Assembly: GCF_005049235.1 (NCBI RefSeq)
Contig: NZ_SUMD01000001.1
Span: 248,001-312,000, forward strand
Length of the DNA: 64,000 bases
Origin: Rhodococcus oryzae
Lineage (GTDB): Bacteria > Actinomycetota > Actinomycetes > Mycobacteriales > Mycobacteriaceae
Direction: 5' to 3'
Every line of letters starts with the position of its first letter. Position 1 is the first letter of the stretch. Both the position numbers and the translations under genes were made by a program. Below, piece by piece: positions 30,131 through 39,462 of this stretch. The notes below the pieces were generated by a model that was given only the letters and a program-made list of their open reading frames with translations, searched no databases and had not been told where the DNA came from.

Positions 30131-31753
30131 ATGGCCGGTACCGGCTCGCTCACCGACATTTCCGACCGGCTGCCTCGAGCGACCTGCAAGCAGTCGCGAG
30201 CGGAGGCCACCGCCGCGTCGACCGCCGCCCACCCGACCGCCACGCTGATCACGGTCTGCATCGGGATGTTCATGCTGATGCTGGACATGACGATCGTCGC
30301 GGCCGCGCTGGCCAACATCCAGTCCGCGCTCGACGCCTCCCTCAGCGGACTGCAGTGGGTGGTCGACGCGTATACGCTGCCGGTCGCGGCGCTCCTGCTG
30401 ACCGCGGCGACCCTCGGTGACCGGCTCGGCCGACGCCGCCTCTACATCGCGGGCATGGCGATCTTCACCCTCACCTCGCTCGGCTGCGCGCTCGCGGGCG
30501 ACATCGTCACGCTGAACATCGTGCGCGCGGTCCAGGGCGTCGGCGCGGCGCTGCTGTTCGGCGTCTCCCTGCCCCTCGTCGCCGCGGCCTTCCCCGATCC
30601 GATGAAGCGGGCCAGGGCGATCGGCATCTACGGCGCCGTGATGGCATCGGCGACCGCCGCCGGTCCCCTGGTCGGCGGTGCCCTCGTCACGGCGATCGGC
30701 TGGGAGTGGATCTTCCTGATCAACGTCCCCATCGGCATCGTCGCGGTGGCGTTGGCGTACCGGTACGTCACCGAATCCCGTGCGGACAGTGCGGCGCCTG
30801 CGGACTGGGCGGGCACCGGGCTGCTCACCCTCGCGCTCCTCCCCGGGGTGCTGGCGCTCATCGAGGGCAACGAGTGGGGCTGGTCGTCCGCGCGGGTGAT
30901 CGCCCTCGCCGCCACCTCGATCGCCGGACTGCTCGCCTTCATCGCCTGGGAGCTACGTGCCGCTCACCCGCTGCTGGACCTGCGTCTGGTCGTCCGGCCC
31001 GCCTTCGCGGCGAACGCGCTCGCGGCATTCGCCGGCGCCGGAACCCTCGTCGCCGCAACGAATTTCCTGGCGCTGTACTTCATCAACACGCTCGGCCACG
31101 ACCCGTTCCAGGCGGGCCTGCGGGCCCTGCCGCTCACCCTGTCCGCGCTCGTCGTCGCCCCGCCGATCGCCGTGCTGCACGACCGCCTGCCCGCGAGGTG
31201 GTCGCTGCCGGTCTCGATGGGGGTGGTCGCGGCCGGCCTGTTGCTGTGCACCGGCGCGGATGCGTCCACCACGTGGACGCACTACATCGCCGGGTCGATC
31301 CTCGGCGGCGCGGGACTCGGCGCGGTCACCGTGATCGCCTCGCAGTCCGCGCTGACCTTCGTCGAGGTGGACCGGGCCGGCATGGCCACGGGCGCGGTCA
31401 ACACCGCCCGCCAGGTCGGCATCGTGGTCGGGGTGGCAGGCCTCGGCGCGGTCTTCTCGCACGCGGTCGCCGCCGAGGCGGGCGCCGGGCTCGCCGCGCT
31501 GACCGTCGGGACGATGACCGTCTCCGTCCCGGACGAGCAGGCCGGCATGATCACCGAGGCGCTCAGTTCCGGTGCCGGACAACGGGTCATCGAGTTCGTC
31601 CCCGATCAGTTCGCCGCTGCGGTGCCCGCGCTGTCCGAACTGGCACGCGGGGCGACCGCGCAGGGACTGGACGCCGTGATGGCGACGAGTTCGGCGATCG
31701 CGGCCGTGGCCACCCTCACGGTTTTCGTGCTGCTGCGGATCGGGCGGCGCTGA
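30131..31753 (+). CDS. DHA2-type (14-segment) MFS drug exporter
   Basis: 540 residues. It starts with a short hydrophilic tail, then TATLITVCIGMFMLMLDMTIVAAALANIQ, the typical first segment with an acidic residue of EmrB/QacA transporters. GDRLGRRRLYIAG is the loop 2-3 motif. Length and spacing fit fourteen membrane segments. The ATG at 30131 has AGGAGG five bases upstream. Divergent from its likely TetR repressor; together they look like an inducible efflux module inserted between gatB and pfkA. Confidence 0.88.
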   Translation: MAGTGSLTDISDRLPRATCKQSRAEATAASTAAHPTATLITVCIGMFMLMLDMTIVAAALANIQSALDASLSGLQWVVDAYTLPVAALLLTAATLGDRLGRRRLYIAGMAIFTLTSLGCALAGDIVTLNIVRAVQGVGAALLFGVSLPLVAAAFPDPMKRARAIGIYGAVMASATAAGPLVGGALVTAIGWEWIFLINVPIGIVAVALAYRYVTESRADSAAPADWAGTGLLTLALLPGVLALIEGNEWGWSSARVIALAATSIAGLLAFIAWELRAAHPLLDLRLVVRPAFAANALAAFAGAGTLVAATNFLALYFINTLGHDPFQAGLRALPLTLSALVVAPPIAVLHDRLPARWSLPVSMGVVAAGLLLCTGADASTTWTHYIAGSILGGAGLGAVTVIASQSALTFVEVDRAGMATGAVNTARQVGIVVGVAGLGAVFSHAVAAEAGAGLAALTVGTMTVSVPDEQAGMITEALSSGAGQRVIEFVPDQFAAAVPALSELARGATAQGLDAVMATSSAIAAVATLTVFVLLRIGRR

Positions 31754-31760
31754 TCCGGGT

Positions 31761-32792
31761 TCACCCGAAGATGACCCGCATCTCCTGATACCGGTGCGCG
31801 GGTACGGACTTGTGGTCGACGAGCGCCTCGTCGAAACCCACCCGCACGATCTCGGTTCCGTGCAGCGCCACCATGTGGCCCCACTCCTCATCCGCCACCA
31901 GATCGGTCACCGCCATACCGAGCCTGGTCGCGAGGACACGGTCGAACGCGGTCGGGACGCCGCCCCGCTGGATGTAACCCAACACCGTAGCCCTGGTCTC
32001 GATTCCGGTGCGCTCCTGGATGATCGGTGCCAGCAGTTCGGCGATCCCACCGAGCCGCGGGCGGTCGAAGCCGTCCATGCCCTTGGTCGAATGGGCCGCC
32101 GTCATGTCCGGCAGGGTGAAGCCCTCCGCGACGACCACCATCGGCGACCGGCCGCGTTCGCGGACGCTGTTCACCCACGAGCAGATCTGCTCGATGCTCT
32201 CGGGCTGTTCGGGAATCAGGATCGCGTGCGCGCCGCCGGCCGTCCCCGAGTGCAGGGCGATCCATCCGGCGTTGCGCCCCATCACCTCGAGCACCATGCA
32301 CCGCTTGTGCGAGTTGCCCGTCGTCCGGAGCCGGTCGATCGCCTCGGTCGCGATCTCCACCGCGGTGTCGAATCCGAAGGTGTAGTCGGTCTGGTCGAGG
32401 TCGTTGTCGATGGTCTTCGGGACCCCGACGATCCGGATGCCCTCGTCGAACAGGCGTTGCGACGCGGCGGCGGTGCCCTCGCCACCGATGGCCACCACGG
32501 CATCGACCCCGAGCCGCTCCATGGTGCGGGCGATGTTCTCCGCCCCACCGTTCGGTCCCTGATACGGACCGATGCGGCTGGTCCCGAGAATGGTCCCGCC
32601 CTCGTGCGAGAGTCCGCGGACGCGGCTGCGGTCCAGGGGCATCGCGTCACCCTCGACCAGGCCGCGCCACCCGTCGAGGAATCCGACGAACTCCTGACCG
32701 TGCACCTCGGAGCCCTTGAGCACCGCGCCCCGGATCACCGCGTTGAGGCCGGGGCAGTCGCCGCCGCTGGTGAGAATGCCGATCGTCGTCAT
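31761..32792 (-). CDS. pfkA: 6-phosphofructokinase, actinobacterial ATP type
   Basis: 343 residues from the ATG at 32792. It phosphorylates fructose 6-phosphate in glycolysis. GGDCPGLNAVIR and IGGEGT form the nucleotide site; GVPKTIDNDL and MGRNAGWIAL form the sugar site. The Gly of GGEGT with the Lys of PKTIDND is the combination seen in actinobacterial enzymes, between the ATP type (Gly/Gly) and the pyrophosphate type (Asp/Lys). In relatives it lies between gatB and gatA; here an efflux module separates it from gatB and the island from gatA. Confidence 0.92.
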   Translation of the reverse strand: MTTIGILTSGGDCPGLNAVIRGAVLKGSEVHGQEFVGFLDGWRGLVEGDAMPLDRSRVRGLSHEGGTILGTSRIGPYQGPNGGAENIARTMERLGVDAVVAIGGEGTAAASQRLFDEGIRIVGVPKTIDNDLDQTDYTFGFDTAVEIATEAIDRLRTTGNSHKRCMVLEVMGRNAGWIALHSGTAGGAHAILIPEQPESIEQICSWVNSVRERGRSPMVVVAEGFTLPDMTAAHSTKGMDGFDRPRLGGIAELLAPIIQERTGIETRATVLGYIQRGGVPTAFDRVLATRLGMAVTDLVADEEWGHMVALHGTEIVRVGFDEALVDHKSVPAHRYQEMRVIFG

Positions 32793-32878
32793 CGTCAATC
32801 GCCCGTTCTGCGTGCAGGTGGATGCTCAGTGTCCCACTGCATACTGCCCCCGCCCGGCGGTTCGGGCACGCCGACGGG

Positions 32879-33541
32879 TCAGCCGGGGGTGACCAGGCCC
32901 GTCTCGTAGGCCAGCACCACGGCCTGCGCCCGGTCCCGCAGGTGCAGCTTGCCGAGCACCTTGCCGACGTGCGTCTTGACGGTCTGCTCGGCCACGAACA
33001 GCGACTCCGCGATCTCCACGTTCGACAGCCCGCGGGCGATCAGTTCCAACACTTCCCGTTCACGGGGAGTCAGCGCCGCGAGCTGCGCCGGCTCGCGCCG
33101 TGCGGGCGCGCGCCTGCTGGTGACGTCGGCGATAAGCCTGCGGGTCACGGTCGGCGCGAGGAGGGCCTGCCCGTCGGCCACCACCCGGACCGCCCGGATG
33201 AGCTCCTCGGCGGGGGCGTCCTTGAGCATGAAGCCGCTGGCGCCGACGCGCAGCGCCTCGTAGACGTAGTCGTCGATGTCGAATGTGGTCAGCATCAGCA
33301 CCCGCACCGGCTTGTCGAACGAGACCGACAGGATCTGCTGTGCCGCCTCCAGCCCGTTGAGGTTCGGCATCCGCACGTCCATCAGGACGACGTCCGGGCG
33401 AAGGCGCATCACCTCGTCGACCGCGATCTTCCCGTCCGGGGCGTCGCCGACCACGCTGATGTCGGGCTGCGCGCCGAGCAATGCGCCAAAACCCTGGCGC
33501 ACCATCGCCTGATCGTCCGCAATGAATACCGTGATCGCCAC
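32879..33541 (-). CDS. NarL/FixJ-family response regulator
   Basis: 220 residues. The receiver domain (1-120) has the acidic pair in IADDQ, the phosphorylated Asp in VVLMDVRMP (about residue 55) and the Lys in MLKD. The LuxR-type helix-turn-helix (~155-215) reads LTPREREVLELIARGLSNVEIAESLFVAEQTVKTHVGKVLGKL. It follows the sensor kinase gene by ten bases on the same strand, so it is its partner. Target genes are unknown; the divergent phospholipase gene is a candidate. Confidence 0.92.
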   Translation of the reverse strand: MAITVFIADDQAMVRQGFGALLGAQPDISVVGDAPDGKIAVDEVMRLRPDVVLMDVRMPNLNGLEAAQQILSVSFDKPVRVLMLTTFDIDDYVYEALRVGASGFMLKDAPAEELIRAVRVVADGQALLAPTVTRRLIADVTSRRAPARREPAQLAALTPREREVLELIARGLSNVEIAESLFVAEQTVKTHVGKVLGKLHLRDRAQAVVLAYETGLVTPG

Positions 33542-33550
33542 CCGATCACC

Positions 33551-34795
33551 CTATGCCGGGGCGACGTGGCCGCTCGACACCGCCGCCCCCGGCACCGCGG
33601 GCACCCGCGCCAGCACCTCGAATCCGCCGTCGGGGCGCGGTTGCGCGATCAGGCTTCCACCCACCGACGAGGCCCGATCGCGCATGCCGGTGATGCCGTG
33701 CCCCCCGGCATGATCGGCCACGGTCGACACAGCGGTTCCGACGGGCGGGTCGTTGACCACCGCCATGGTGGCGAGGCCCCCGTCGCCGCTGAGGATGACG
33801 CGAACCGGCGCCCCCGGTGCGTGCCGGGCCGCGTTGGACAACGACTCCTGCAGGATCCGGTACATCGTGAGCCCCGCCGAATCGGACAACCGCTCGGGCA
33901 CCCCGAACCGCTCCACTCGCACCTGCATGCCCGCCCGCCTGCTGCCCTCGACCAGCTCGTCGATCCGGTCGAGGCCCGGCATCGGGGCGTCCTCGGCGAG
34001 CTGTCCGTCGCTGCGGAGGACACCGAGCATGCCCCTGATCTCGTTGAGGGCGTCGCGGGCGGTGGCGCCGATGGATTCGAACTCCGCCCGCGCCGCGGGC
34101 GAGACGTCATCGATCCGGTACGGCGCGCTCTGCGCCTGCACCACGACCAGCGACATGTGGTGCGCGACGACGTCGTGCAGGTCGCGTGCGATGCGCGCCT
34201 TCTCCTCGAGGATCGCCCGGCGCGCCCGCTCGACCTCGGTGACCTCCTCCTGGCGGGCGAGCTGCCGGCGGGAGAGCACCAGCCAGCGGATCAGCAGCCC
34301 GAACAGCACCAACGCGGTCAGCCCGACCGCCCAGCCCCTCCCGTCCTGGCCTGGGGCGTTCGCGAGGAACAGCAGCGCGGTCGCCATCCACGAGACGCCG
34401 ACGACGGCGAGCGGCGAACGCATGCTGACGGCGAGGAGCAGCGCCATGATCACCATGACGTGCACGACCTGCCACGGAAAGTCGTAGTCATCGGTGCGAT
34501 CGAACACCAGCGGGATCACCAGCGCACCCGCCGCCGAGATCGCCCAGCCGAGAGCGGGATTCGACCGGATCAGCAACAGCGGCAACGCGGCGAGACCGGC
34601 GATGACCGGCTGCACCCCGGCCGGCACATGGTGGGTCACCTGCAGCGTCGGCCAGGCGATGGCGAAGAGCACGCCCGTGACGAACACGATGAAGATGTCC
34701 ACCCACAGACTCGAGCTCACCCGCTTGAGGCGCGGCGCGGCCGCCACCGCGGCCTCGTTCGCGACCTTCTTGAGCGCACGATTTGTCTTACTCAC
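33551..34795 (-). CDS. Sensor histidine kinase (HisKA_3 type)
   Basis: 414 residues from the GTG at 34795; the frame stays open to 35149, but TAGTGT ends seven bases before this GTG and the extra part is antisense to the phospholipase gene. Four to six membrane segments (~30-190) are followed by a short coiled stretch, the HisKA_3 phosphoacceptor box (ARIARDLHDVVAHHMSLVVVQ) and a degenerate-to-normal HATPase_c (GHGITGMRDRASSVGG). No large external sensor domain is visible, so it probably senses within the membrane, as DesK or LiaS types do. Confidence 0.88.
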   Translation of the reverse strand: MSKTNRALKKVANEAAVAAAPRLKRVSSSLWVDIFIVFVTGVLFAIAWPTLQVTHHVPAGVQPVIAGLAALPLLLIRSNPALGWAISAAGALVIPLVFDRTDDYDFPWQVVHVMVIMALLLAVSMRSPLAVVGVSWMATALLFLANAPGQDGRGWAVGLTALVLFGLLIRWLVLSRRQLARQEEVTEVERARRAILEEKARIARDLHDVVAHHMSLVVVQAQSAPYRIDDVSPAARAEFESIGATARDALNEIRGMLGVLRSDGQLAEDAPMPGLDRIDELVEGSRRAGMQVRVERFGVPERLSDSAGLTMYRILQESLSNAARHAPGAPVRVILSGDGGLATMAVVNDPPVGTAVSTVADHAGGHGITGMRDRASSVGGSLIAQPRPDGGFEVLARVPAVPGAAVSSGHVAPA

Positions 34796-34802
34796 ATCCA
34801 GA

Positions 34803-34808
34803 ACACTA
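34803..34808 (-). promoter_or_regulatory. Leaderless -10 box of the kinase-regulator operon
   Basis: TAGTGT on the minus strand, seven bases before the GTG. The mirror case is TAGCGT (34949-34954) on the plus strand, seven bases before the phospholipase ATG. Confidence 0.5.
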
Positions 34809-34961
34809 GGAACCGGGGCCCGAAAAGTCCTCATACTGCGGGGTGAGACCGGCGCGGCACCAGGGTATGAGGGCGCCGCATCGACGCCACCTACGCGGGA
34901 ACCCGGGAACCACGCTGCGGGGTGATGTGCCCTGGTCCTGCGGATTCCTAGCGTTTTCTCC

Positions 34962-35612
34962 ATGCGGAAGACGACCTGGACAGCGCTGACGGTGGCCGCG
35001 GCGGCCGCCCTGACGACCACCCTGATGGCCGACCCGGCTGGAGCAGAACAGCCGCGCGAGAGCACCCCGACCGCGGCGGCGATCGCCTCGCTCACCACCG
35101 CCGACCACGAGGCACCCGCCTCGTCGATACCGGCGGACTTCGTCGCCACGATGGGCTACCGCCCGGCCGTCGAATCGGGGATGCTCGTGAACCCGGGTGG
35201 CGACTGTTCCTCTCCGGTCACGCTGCCCGCGGAGTTCGAGACCGCCTGCAAGGCCCACGATCTCGGCTACGACCTGCTGCGCTATGCGGACCGCCGCGGC
35301 GCCGCCCTCGGACCGTGGGCGCGGAAAAGCCTTGACGCGCAGCTGGACCGGCGGATGCACGGCGCCTGCGACGCGCGCACCGTCGATGCGGCGCGGACCT
35401 CCTGCTACGTGATGGCCAACATCGCGAGCGCCGCGGTGACCTCGAACTCCTGGCGGCAGGGATATGTCGCACCTCGACCCGAGTCGATGACCGGCTACGC
35501 CCTCGCGGGTGGGGTGGGAGCGGTGCTGATCGTCGGCGCGGTCACCGCGACCGGTCGGCGCGGGCGCATCACCACCGCCGCCGTAGCGCCGACCGGATCG
35601 GCGCTCGCATGA
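34962..35612 (+). CDS. Secreted prokaryotic phospholipase A2
   Basis: 216 residues. A Sec signal peptide (~1-29, ending MADPAGA) is followed by a linker and a PLA2 domain of the prokaryotic (PF09056-like) type. The catalytic His-Asp pair is in CKAHDLGYDLLRYAD, and paired cysteines (CSSP, C-KAHD, GAC, SC) are present for disulfides. A hydrophobic segment near the C-terminus (YALAGGVGAVLIVGAV) could anchor it outside the cell. It releases fatty acids from phospholipids. The mRNA appears leaderless. It overlaps the next gene by ATGA. Confidence 0.85.
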   Translation: MRKTTWTALTVAAAAALTTTLMADPAGAEQPRESTPTAAAIASLTTADHEAPASSIPADFVATMGYRPAVESGMLVNPGGDCSSPVTLPAEFETACKAHDLGYDLLRYADRRGAALGPWARKSLDAQLDRRMHGACDARTVDAARTSCYVMANIASAAVTSNSWRQGYVAPRPESMTGYALAGGVGAVLIVGAVTATGRRGRITTAAVAPTGSALA

Positions 35613-37021
35613 CCGCCGTGATCGATCGGCCCACCGCGACCGTCGACGTTGCCGCCGTCGCGCTGCCCCGGGTGCTCACCAGCGTCGCCGTCACCTCGAC
35701 GGTCGCGGTCTCGCTCGCGCCCTCCCTGCTCCCCCGCAGCGCCGTGGTCCAGGCGATCCTCACCGGACTGCTCGCGGCGCTCGGCTGGGGTCTCGCGAAC
35801 GCGTGGCATCACCGGCCCCGACGGCGCAGGACAGGTGATCCCGCGCCGTCGCGGGACTCCGCACGGCTGCTGGTGCTGCTGGCGGGCGCGGTGACCGCTG
35901 CCGCGGCGATGCTGCTCGCCGATCACTGGCAGGACTCGCTGCGCGTCGCGATGGGCGTGCCGACGGTCGGCGGCGGACATTGGGCGCAGGTGGTCGTGGG
36001 CGGAGCCGCGATCGCGCTGATCCTGGCGGCCGGGACGAGGGCGGTGGCGGCCGGGGTTCGTCGACTCGGCGCGGCGCGGTCGGCCGCGGTCGTCGCCGCG
36101 CTCGCGATCGCGACACAGTTCTGGGCCGGGCCCGCGCTCTGGCAAGCGCGCGCCCAGTCGTATCACGCGGCGAACACGACCGTCGACACCTCACTGCGGC
36201 AACCGGTTTCGTCGTCGATCTCCGGAAGCCCCGACTCGTTGACGTCCTGGGCCTCGCTCGGCGCCCAGGGGCGCAAGTTCGTCGCCGCAGGGGCGGCCTC
36301 CGGTGCCGTGCGCACCTACGCGGGCATCGACAGCGCCCCCGATCAGGACGGCCGGGTGCGCCTGGCCGTCCGCGAGCTGGAACGCGCAGGCGGCCTGGCC
36401 AAGTCCACCATCGTGGTGGCCGTGCCCACCGGATCCGGCTGGATCGACGGCAACGCCGCGCAGGGTCTCGAGCAGCGCTTCGGCCACGACGTCGCCCTCG
36501 TGGGCGTGCAGTACTCCAGCGCCCCGAGCTGGGTGACCTTCCTGTTCGATCGCGATGCGGCCGAGCAGTCAGCGCGGGCGCTGTTCACCGCGGTCTCCGA
36601 CCGGATCTCGCTGCTGCCCGCGGCGGAACGCCCCCTGCTGTACGTCTATGGGCAGAGCCTCGGCGCGGTGGGCGCGAGCTCGATCTTCCTGGACGAGGGA
36701 CTGGGCGAGCGGGCCTGCGGCGCCCTCTACGCGGGCCCACCCGCGGGCTCCGCTCGCACCGCGGGGGCGGTGGTGCTGGCCAACTCGTCCGATCCGGTGG
36801 TGCGATGGTCGCCTCGGCTGTTGCTGCACCCGCCTGCGCTGGACCGGACCCGGACCGACGCACCGCGCCCGGCCTGGCTGCCGATCGTCAGTTTCGTGCA
36901 GACCAGCGTGGACCTGCTCTCGGCCCTGGACGCCCCTGCGGGGCACGGCCACCGGTACGGCACCGACCAGGGCACCGCCCTGCCCGACGGCGGCTGCGCC
37001 ACCGGTGCGGCCCATGCGTGA
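35609..37021 (+). CDS. Membrane alpha/beta hydrolase (Abhydrolase_9 type)
   Basis: 470 residues. The N-terminal ~180 residues carry four membrane segments, and the C-terminal half is an alpha/beta hydrolase domain with the nucleophile elbow YVYGQSLGAVGASS (Ser ~351). This two-part design is that of the actinobacterial Abhydrolase_9 family; the natural substrate is unknown. Translation is coupled to the phospholipase by a four-base ATGA overlap, so both may act on envelope lipids. It is the last gene before the island. Confidence 0.85.
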   Translation: MTAVIDRPTATVDVAAVALPRVLTSVAVTSTVAVSLAPSLLPRSAVVQAILTGLLAALGWGLANAWHHRPRRRRTGDPAPSRDSARLLVLLAGAVTAAAAMLLADHWQDSLRVAMGVPTVGGGHWAQVVVGGAAIALILAAGTRAVAAGVRRLGAARSAAVVAALAIATQFWAGPALWQARAQSYHAANTTVDTSLRQPVSSSISGSPDSLTSWASLGAQGRKFVAAGAASGAVRTYAGIDSAPDQDGRVRLAVRELERAGGLAKSTIVVAVPTGSGWIDGNAAQGLEQRFGHDVALVGVQYSSAPSWVTFLFDRDAAEQSARALFTAVSDRISLLPAAERPLLYVYGQSLGAVGASSIFLDEGLGERACGALYAGPPAGSARTAGAVVLANSSDPVVRWSPRLLLHPPALDRTRTDAPRPAWLPIVSFVQTSVDLLSALDAPAGHGHRYGTDQGTALPDGGCATGAAHA

Positions 37022-37354
37022 CGTCGACCGCCTGCATCGCGATCTTCTTACCGATGAAGGCGGCAACCGCTGGGCATCCGCAGCCGCCGGGGCGGATGCT
37101 CGGCAGTTCCAGGGCGCCGGCAACAATGCGCCCACTCGCAGCCCGCACCGGCGGTCACTCACAACCACGACGCCTACGGGGTCTGATCAGCTGCCGCTCT
37201 TTTCACCCTCAGCAGTTCACCGGCCTGTTGGACACGGAGCACGAACGCAATGAGGTCCGAACCACCAACCGGGTCGGACTCCTCCGTCATGACGAAGCTA
37301 AACCCGCCGCCAGTCCTCGCTTTACCCGTCTTACCTACCGATATAGGCTTCCCT
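37022..37354. other. Left edge of the island, no firm gene
   Basis: The core-type sequence ends with the hydrolase stop. A 70-codon minus-strand frame (37174-37386) has a plausible C-terminal part (DLIAFVLRVQQAGELLRVKR) but overlaps the antitoxin promoter, so I do not call it. TATAGG near 37341 may be the -10 box of the antitoxin. I found no tRNA fragment or direct repeat marking an integration site. Confidence 0.4.
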
Positions 37355-37383
37355 ATGAAGTAAGGGGGAGAAAGCGACTTCAT
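37355..37383 (+). promoter_or_regulatory. Inverted repeat around the antitoxin ribosome site
   Basis: ATGAAGT (37355-37361) and ACTTCAT (37377-37383) are perfect inverted copies; the 15 bases between them contain GGGGGAG, the likely ribosome site, just before the ATG at 37385. It could be an operator for autorepression, or an RNA hairpin presenting the ribosome site in its loop. Confidence 0.45.
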
Positions 37384-37384
37384 C

Positions 37385-37852
37385 ATGGATATGGACCGCG
37401 ATCAGCAGCAGCTCTACCGCGAGCTCGCGCGCGACAAGGCCCGCGAGAAGGTGGCGCGGATCAACTACCTGCGGCACCTGCGCCAGCTCTACGAGTCGGG
37501 GCTGACCCAGGTTGCTCTGGCTGAGGTCGAGAACGTGAGCCAGCCAACGATCAGCGACCTCCTCAAGCGTGCGCGCTTTGAGGCCCCGGACGTGCGGCCT
37601 GGCACGCACGGTGGGACCGCGTACGAGATCGCCGCGCGGTATGCCGCGGGGGAGATCGACAGCGCCACCGTCCGTCGCGAGCTGATCGAGTGGGCATACG
37701 AGAAGCCGGGCGCTCCCAACCCCTTCCCCTACGCCAATGACGTCCCACCGATCAAGGAGGGCGGGTTCAACAACCAGGTTGGCCGCGCCCTCGACGAGGG
37801 TCTCCTCGCGGATGAGGACTACGACGCCGTGCTCGACGCCCTGGCCGACTGA
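37385..37852 (+). CDS. HTH antitoxin-like protein paired with a zeta toxin
   Basis: 155 residues, intact. The N-terminal part is helical and contains a helix-turn-helix (YESGLTQVALAEVENVSQPTISDLLKRARF). The C-terminal part (GTAYEIAARYAAGEIDSATVRRELIEWAYEK to the end) resembles proteins encoded directly upstream of zeta toxins in actinobacteria. It ends three bases before the toxin remnant. The likely role is antitoxin and repressor of the unit. Recognition rests on context and HTH; it is not an epsilon-type antitoxin. Confidence 0.65.
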   Translation: MDMDRDQQQLYRELARDKAREKVARINYLRHLRQLYESGLTQVALAEVENVSQPTISDLLKRARFEAPDVRPGTHGGTAYEIAARYAAGEIDSATVRRELIEWAYEKPGAPNPFPYANDVPPIKEGGFNNQVGRALDEGLLADEDYDAVLDALAD

Positions 37853-37855
37853 CCC

Positions 37856-38792
37856 GTGGCGACTCCAGAGCAGATCGAGGCCCGCCGCGCCTGGCTCGCC
37901 TCGCTTTCAGAAGAAGACGGCCCCCTGACCCCGGACGCACCGCACGCGACGATCAACGATCGCCGGTACTTCCAGAAGGTCGACCGGGAACTGGTCCCGA
38001 CCCCCGCTCGGCGGCGGCTACAACCGAGATCCTGCACCGCTGGCGCGCATCCCAGCCCGACGTCCGGCTGGACCGTTCGGGGTATTTGCTCGCCGGTCCA
38101 CCAGGCGCTGGTAAGTCTTCGACGCACGAGCATCTGTTCGACGGCAGCGACCGAAACCACTAGCGTGAACTCGATTCCGACGTGTTCAAGGGCTACCTCC
38201 TCGAGGCCGCCATCACCGACGGCTCACTCCAGGAGATGCTGCCCGAGCACCTGCGGATGCCCGCCGATCAGAGCTACTTCTACCCGAACGAGCTCTCCGC
38301 ACTCGTCACCGCGAATCGACTGAGCTATTCGCCGTCGCCGCACGAGAAGCGATCAGCCGCGGAGACAACCTGATCATCGACGGCACGATGGCATGGAAGC
38401 CGTGGGCCGAGGAACTCGTCGGCCGACTGACGGCGGCCGGCTACAGCATCCAGATCGTGGACGTGGAAGCGCCGCAGGAAGTCGCGGCCGAGCGCATCGT
38501 CTCCCGATGGCGTCAAGGATTCCTGGCGGCAGCAGCCGAACCAGCCAACCCCGGCGCACAGATGGGAGGCCGATGGATACCTCGCGCCGCCGTCGACGGC
38601 CTGTTCACCGACCTCCGGGAACACGACGGCAAGCCGCTGCACGAAAAGTCCGTCACCGAGGTCAACGCCTGCGAATTCAGCGAGGAATCCCCCTCGGTCA
38701 CCCGGTACGACCTGTACCGGACCAAAGCAGTCGACCGCGGCGCCGACCACATCGAACGCCACGAACGGGCCCCGGGAGCGACCTGCAACTGA
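37856..38792 (+). pseudogene. Zeta toxin (UDP-GlcNAc kinase type), decayed
   Basis: The full protein can be read only across three frames. MATPEQIEARRAWLASLSEE opens the first frame. Near 38011-38016 one base is missing (CGGCGGCGG for CGGCGGGCGG), after which the frame gives TEILHRWRASQPDVRL and the Walker A loop GPPGAGKSS (38095-38121). A TAG at 38161-38163 replaces the Tyr of NHYRELDSDVFKGYL. Near 38311 another base is missing, and the last frame (AVAAREAISRGDNLIIDGT, then the P-loop kinase C-terminus) runs to 38792. Zeta toxins phosphorylate cell-wall precursors; this copy cannot be made whole. Confidence 0.75.
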
Positions 38793-39462
38793 CGTGGCAG
38801 GCACCAGACAACTCCGCGGCGAGTGAGGCGAATACATCTAGCGTCGACTCCGCAGTCCTCGGCGGACTGCGCGCGGCCAGCGCGGCATTCCCCAAGCGGC
38901 TCGGCAAGGTCACCCGCACCAGCGAGTCCGTAAACGGACCGGCAACCTCAGGCCCTGAACTCGACCCGCCCGGCCGCGATGTAGGTCCCGAGCTGTAGCT
39001 GCCATGCTCGGAGCGGCTTAGCGTGGACCGGATCAGGTTGCCTGACGGGCACGCGACATCGACTCCCGTCGCCTGGCCGAAATCGTCCAACCGAAGGTTC
39101 GGACAGAGGGGATTTCGGCCAACGGTTTCGGCCGACAGACCCCGCCAGGTCGGGCACGGGGTACCGAGGCTGCCGATTCGCCGCCGAAATGGTTCGATTC
39201 TGGCCAGGCATGCCCAAGCCCCAAGATCGAAGCGGGTACTCGAGTAGTCGATTACTCATGACTCACGGCCGCAGGAAGAACACGCTGAAAGTGCAGCAGG
39301 AGGATCCGAGGCGTCGACCCGACTTGCACACTCAAACGCAGCCCTCCAGGAGGCAAATCAAACCAACTAGTATTTTTTTCAGCGAATCGCAGTTGCGCAG
39401 CCTCGGGGCGCATGCTCGATCCATTCCGGTAGACAATCCTTCGAGTGCAATAGGAAGCAACG
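38793..39462. other. 670 bases without a convincing gene
   Basis: The first 200 bases have an open plus-strand frame ending at 38998 (SAAFPKRLGKVTRTSESVNGP) that may be the tail of a lost gene. From about 39250 the composition turns AT-rich, marking the border of the next cassette. No repeats or hairpins stand out. Confidence 0.4.

Noticed and set aside
33551-35149. 532-codon version of the sensor kinase
   Set aside because: The extra N-terminal part lies opposite the phospholipase gene and lacks membrane or sensor features; the leaderless GTG at 34795 fits better.
37174-37386. Small minus-strand frame before the antitoxin
   Set aside because: It overlaps the antitoxin promoter and ribosome site, and only its last ~30 residues look protein-like.
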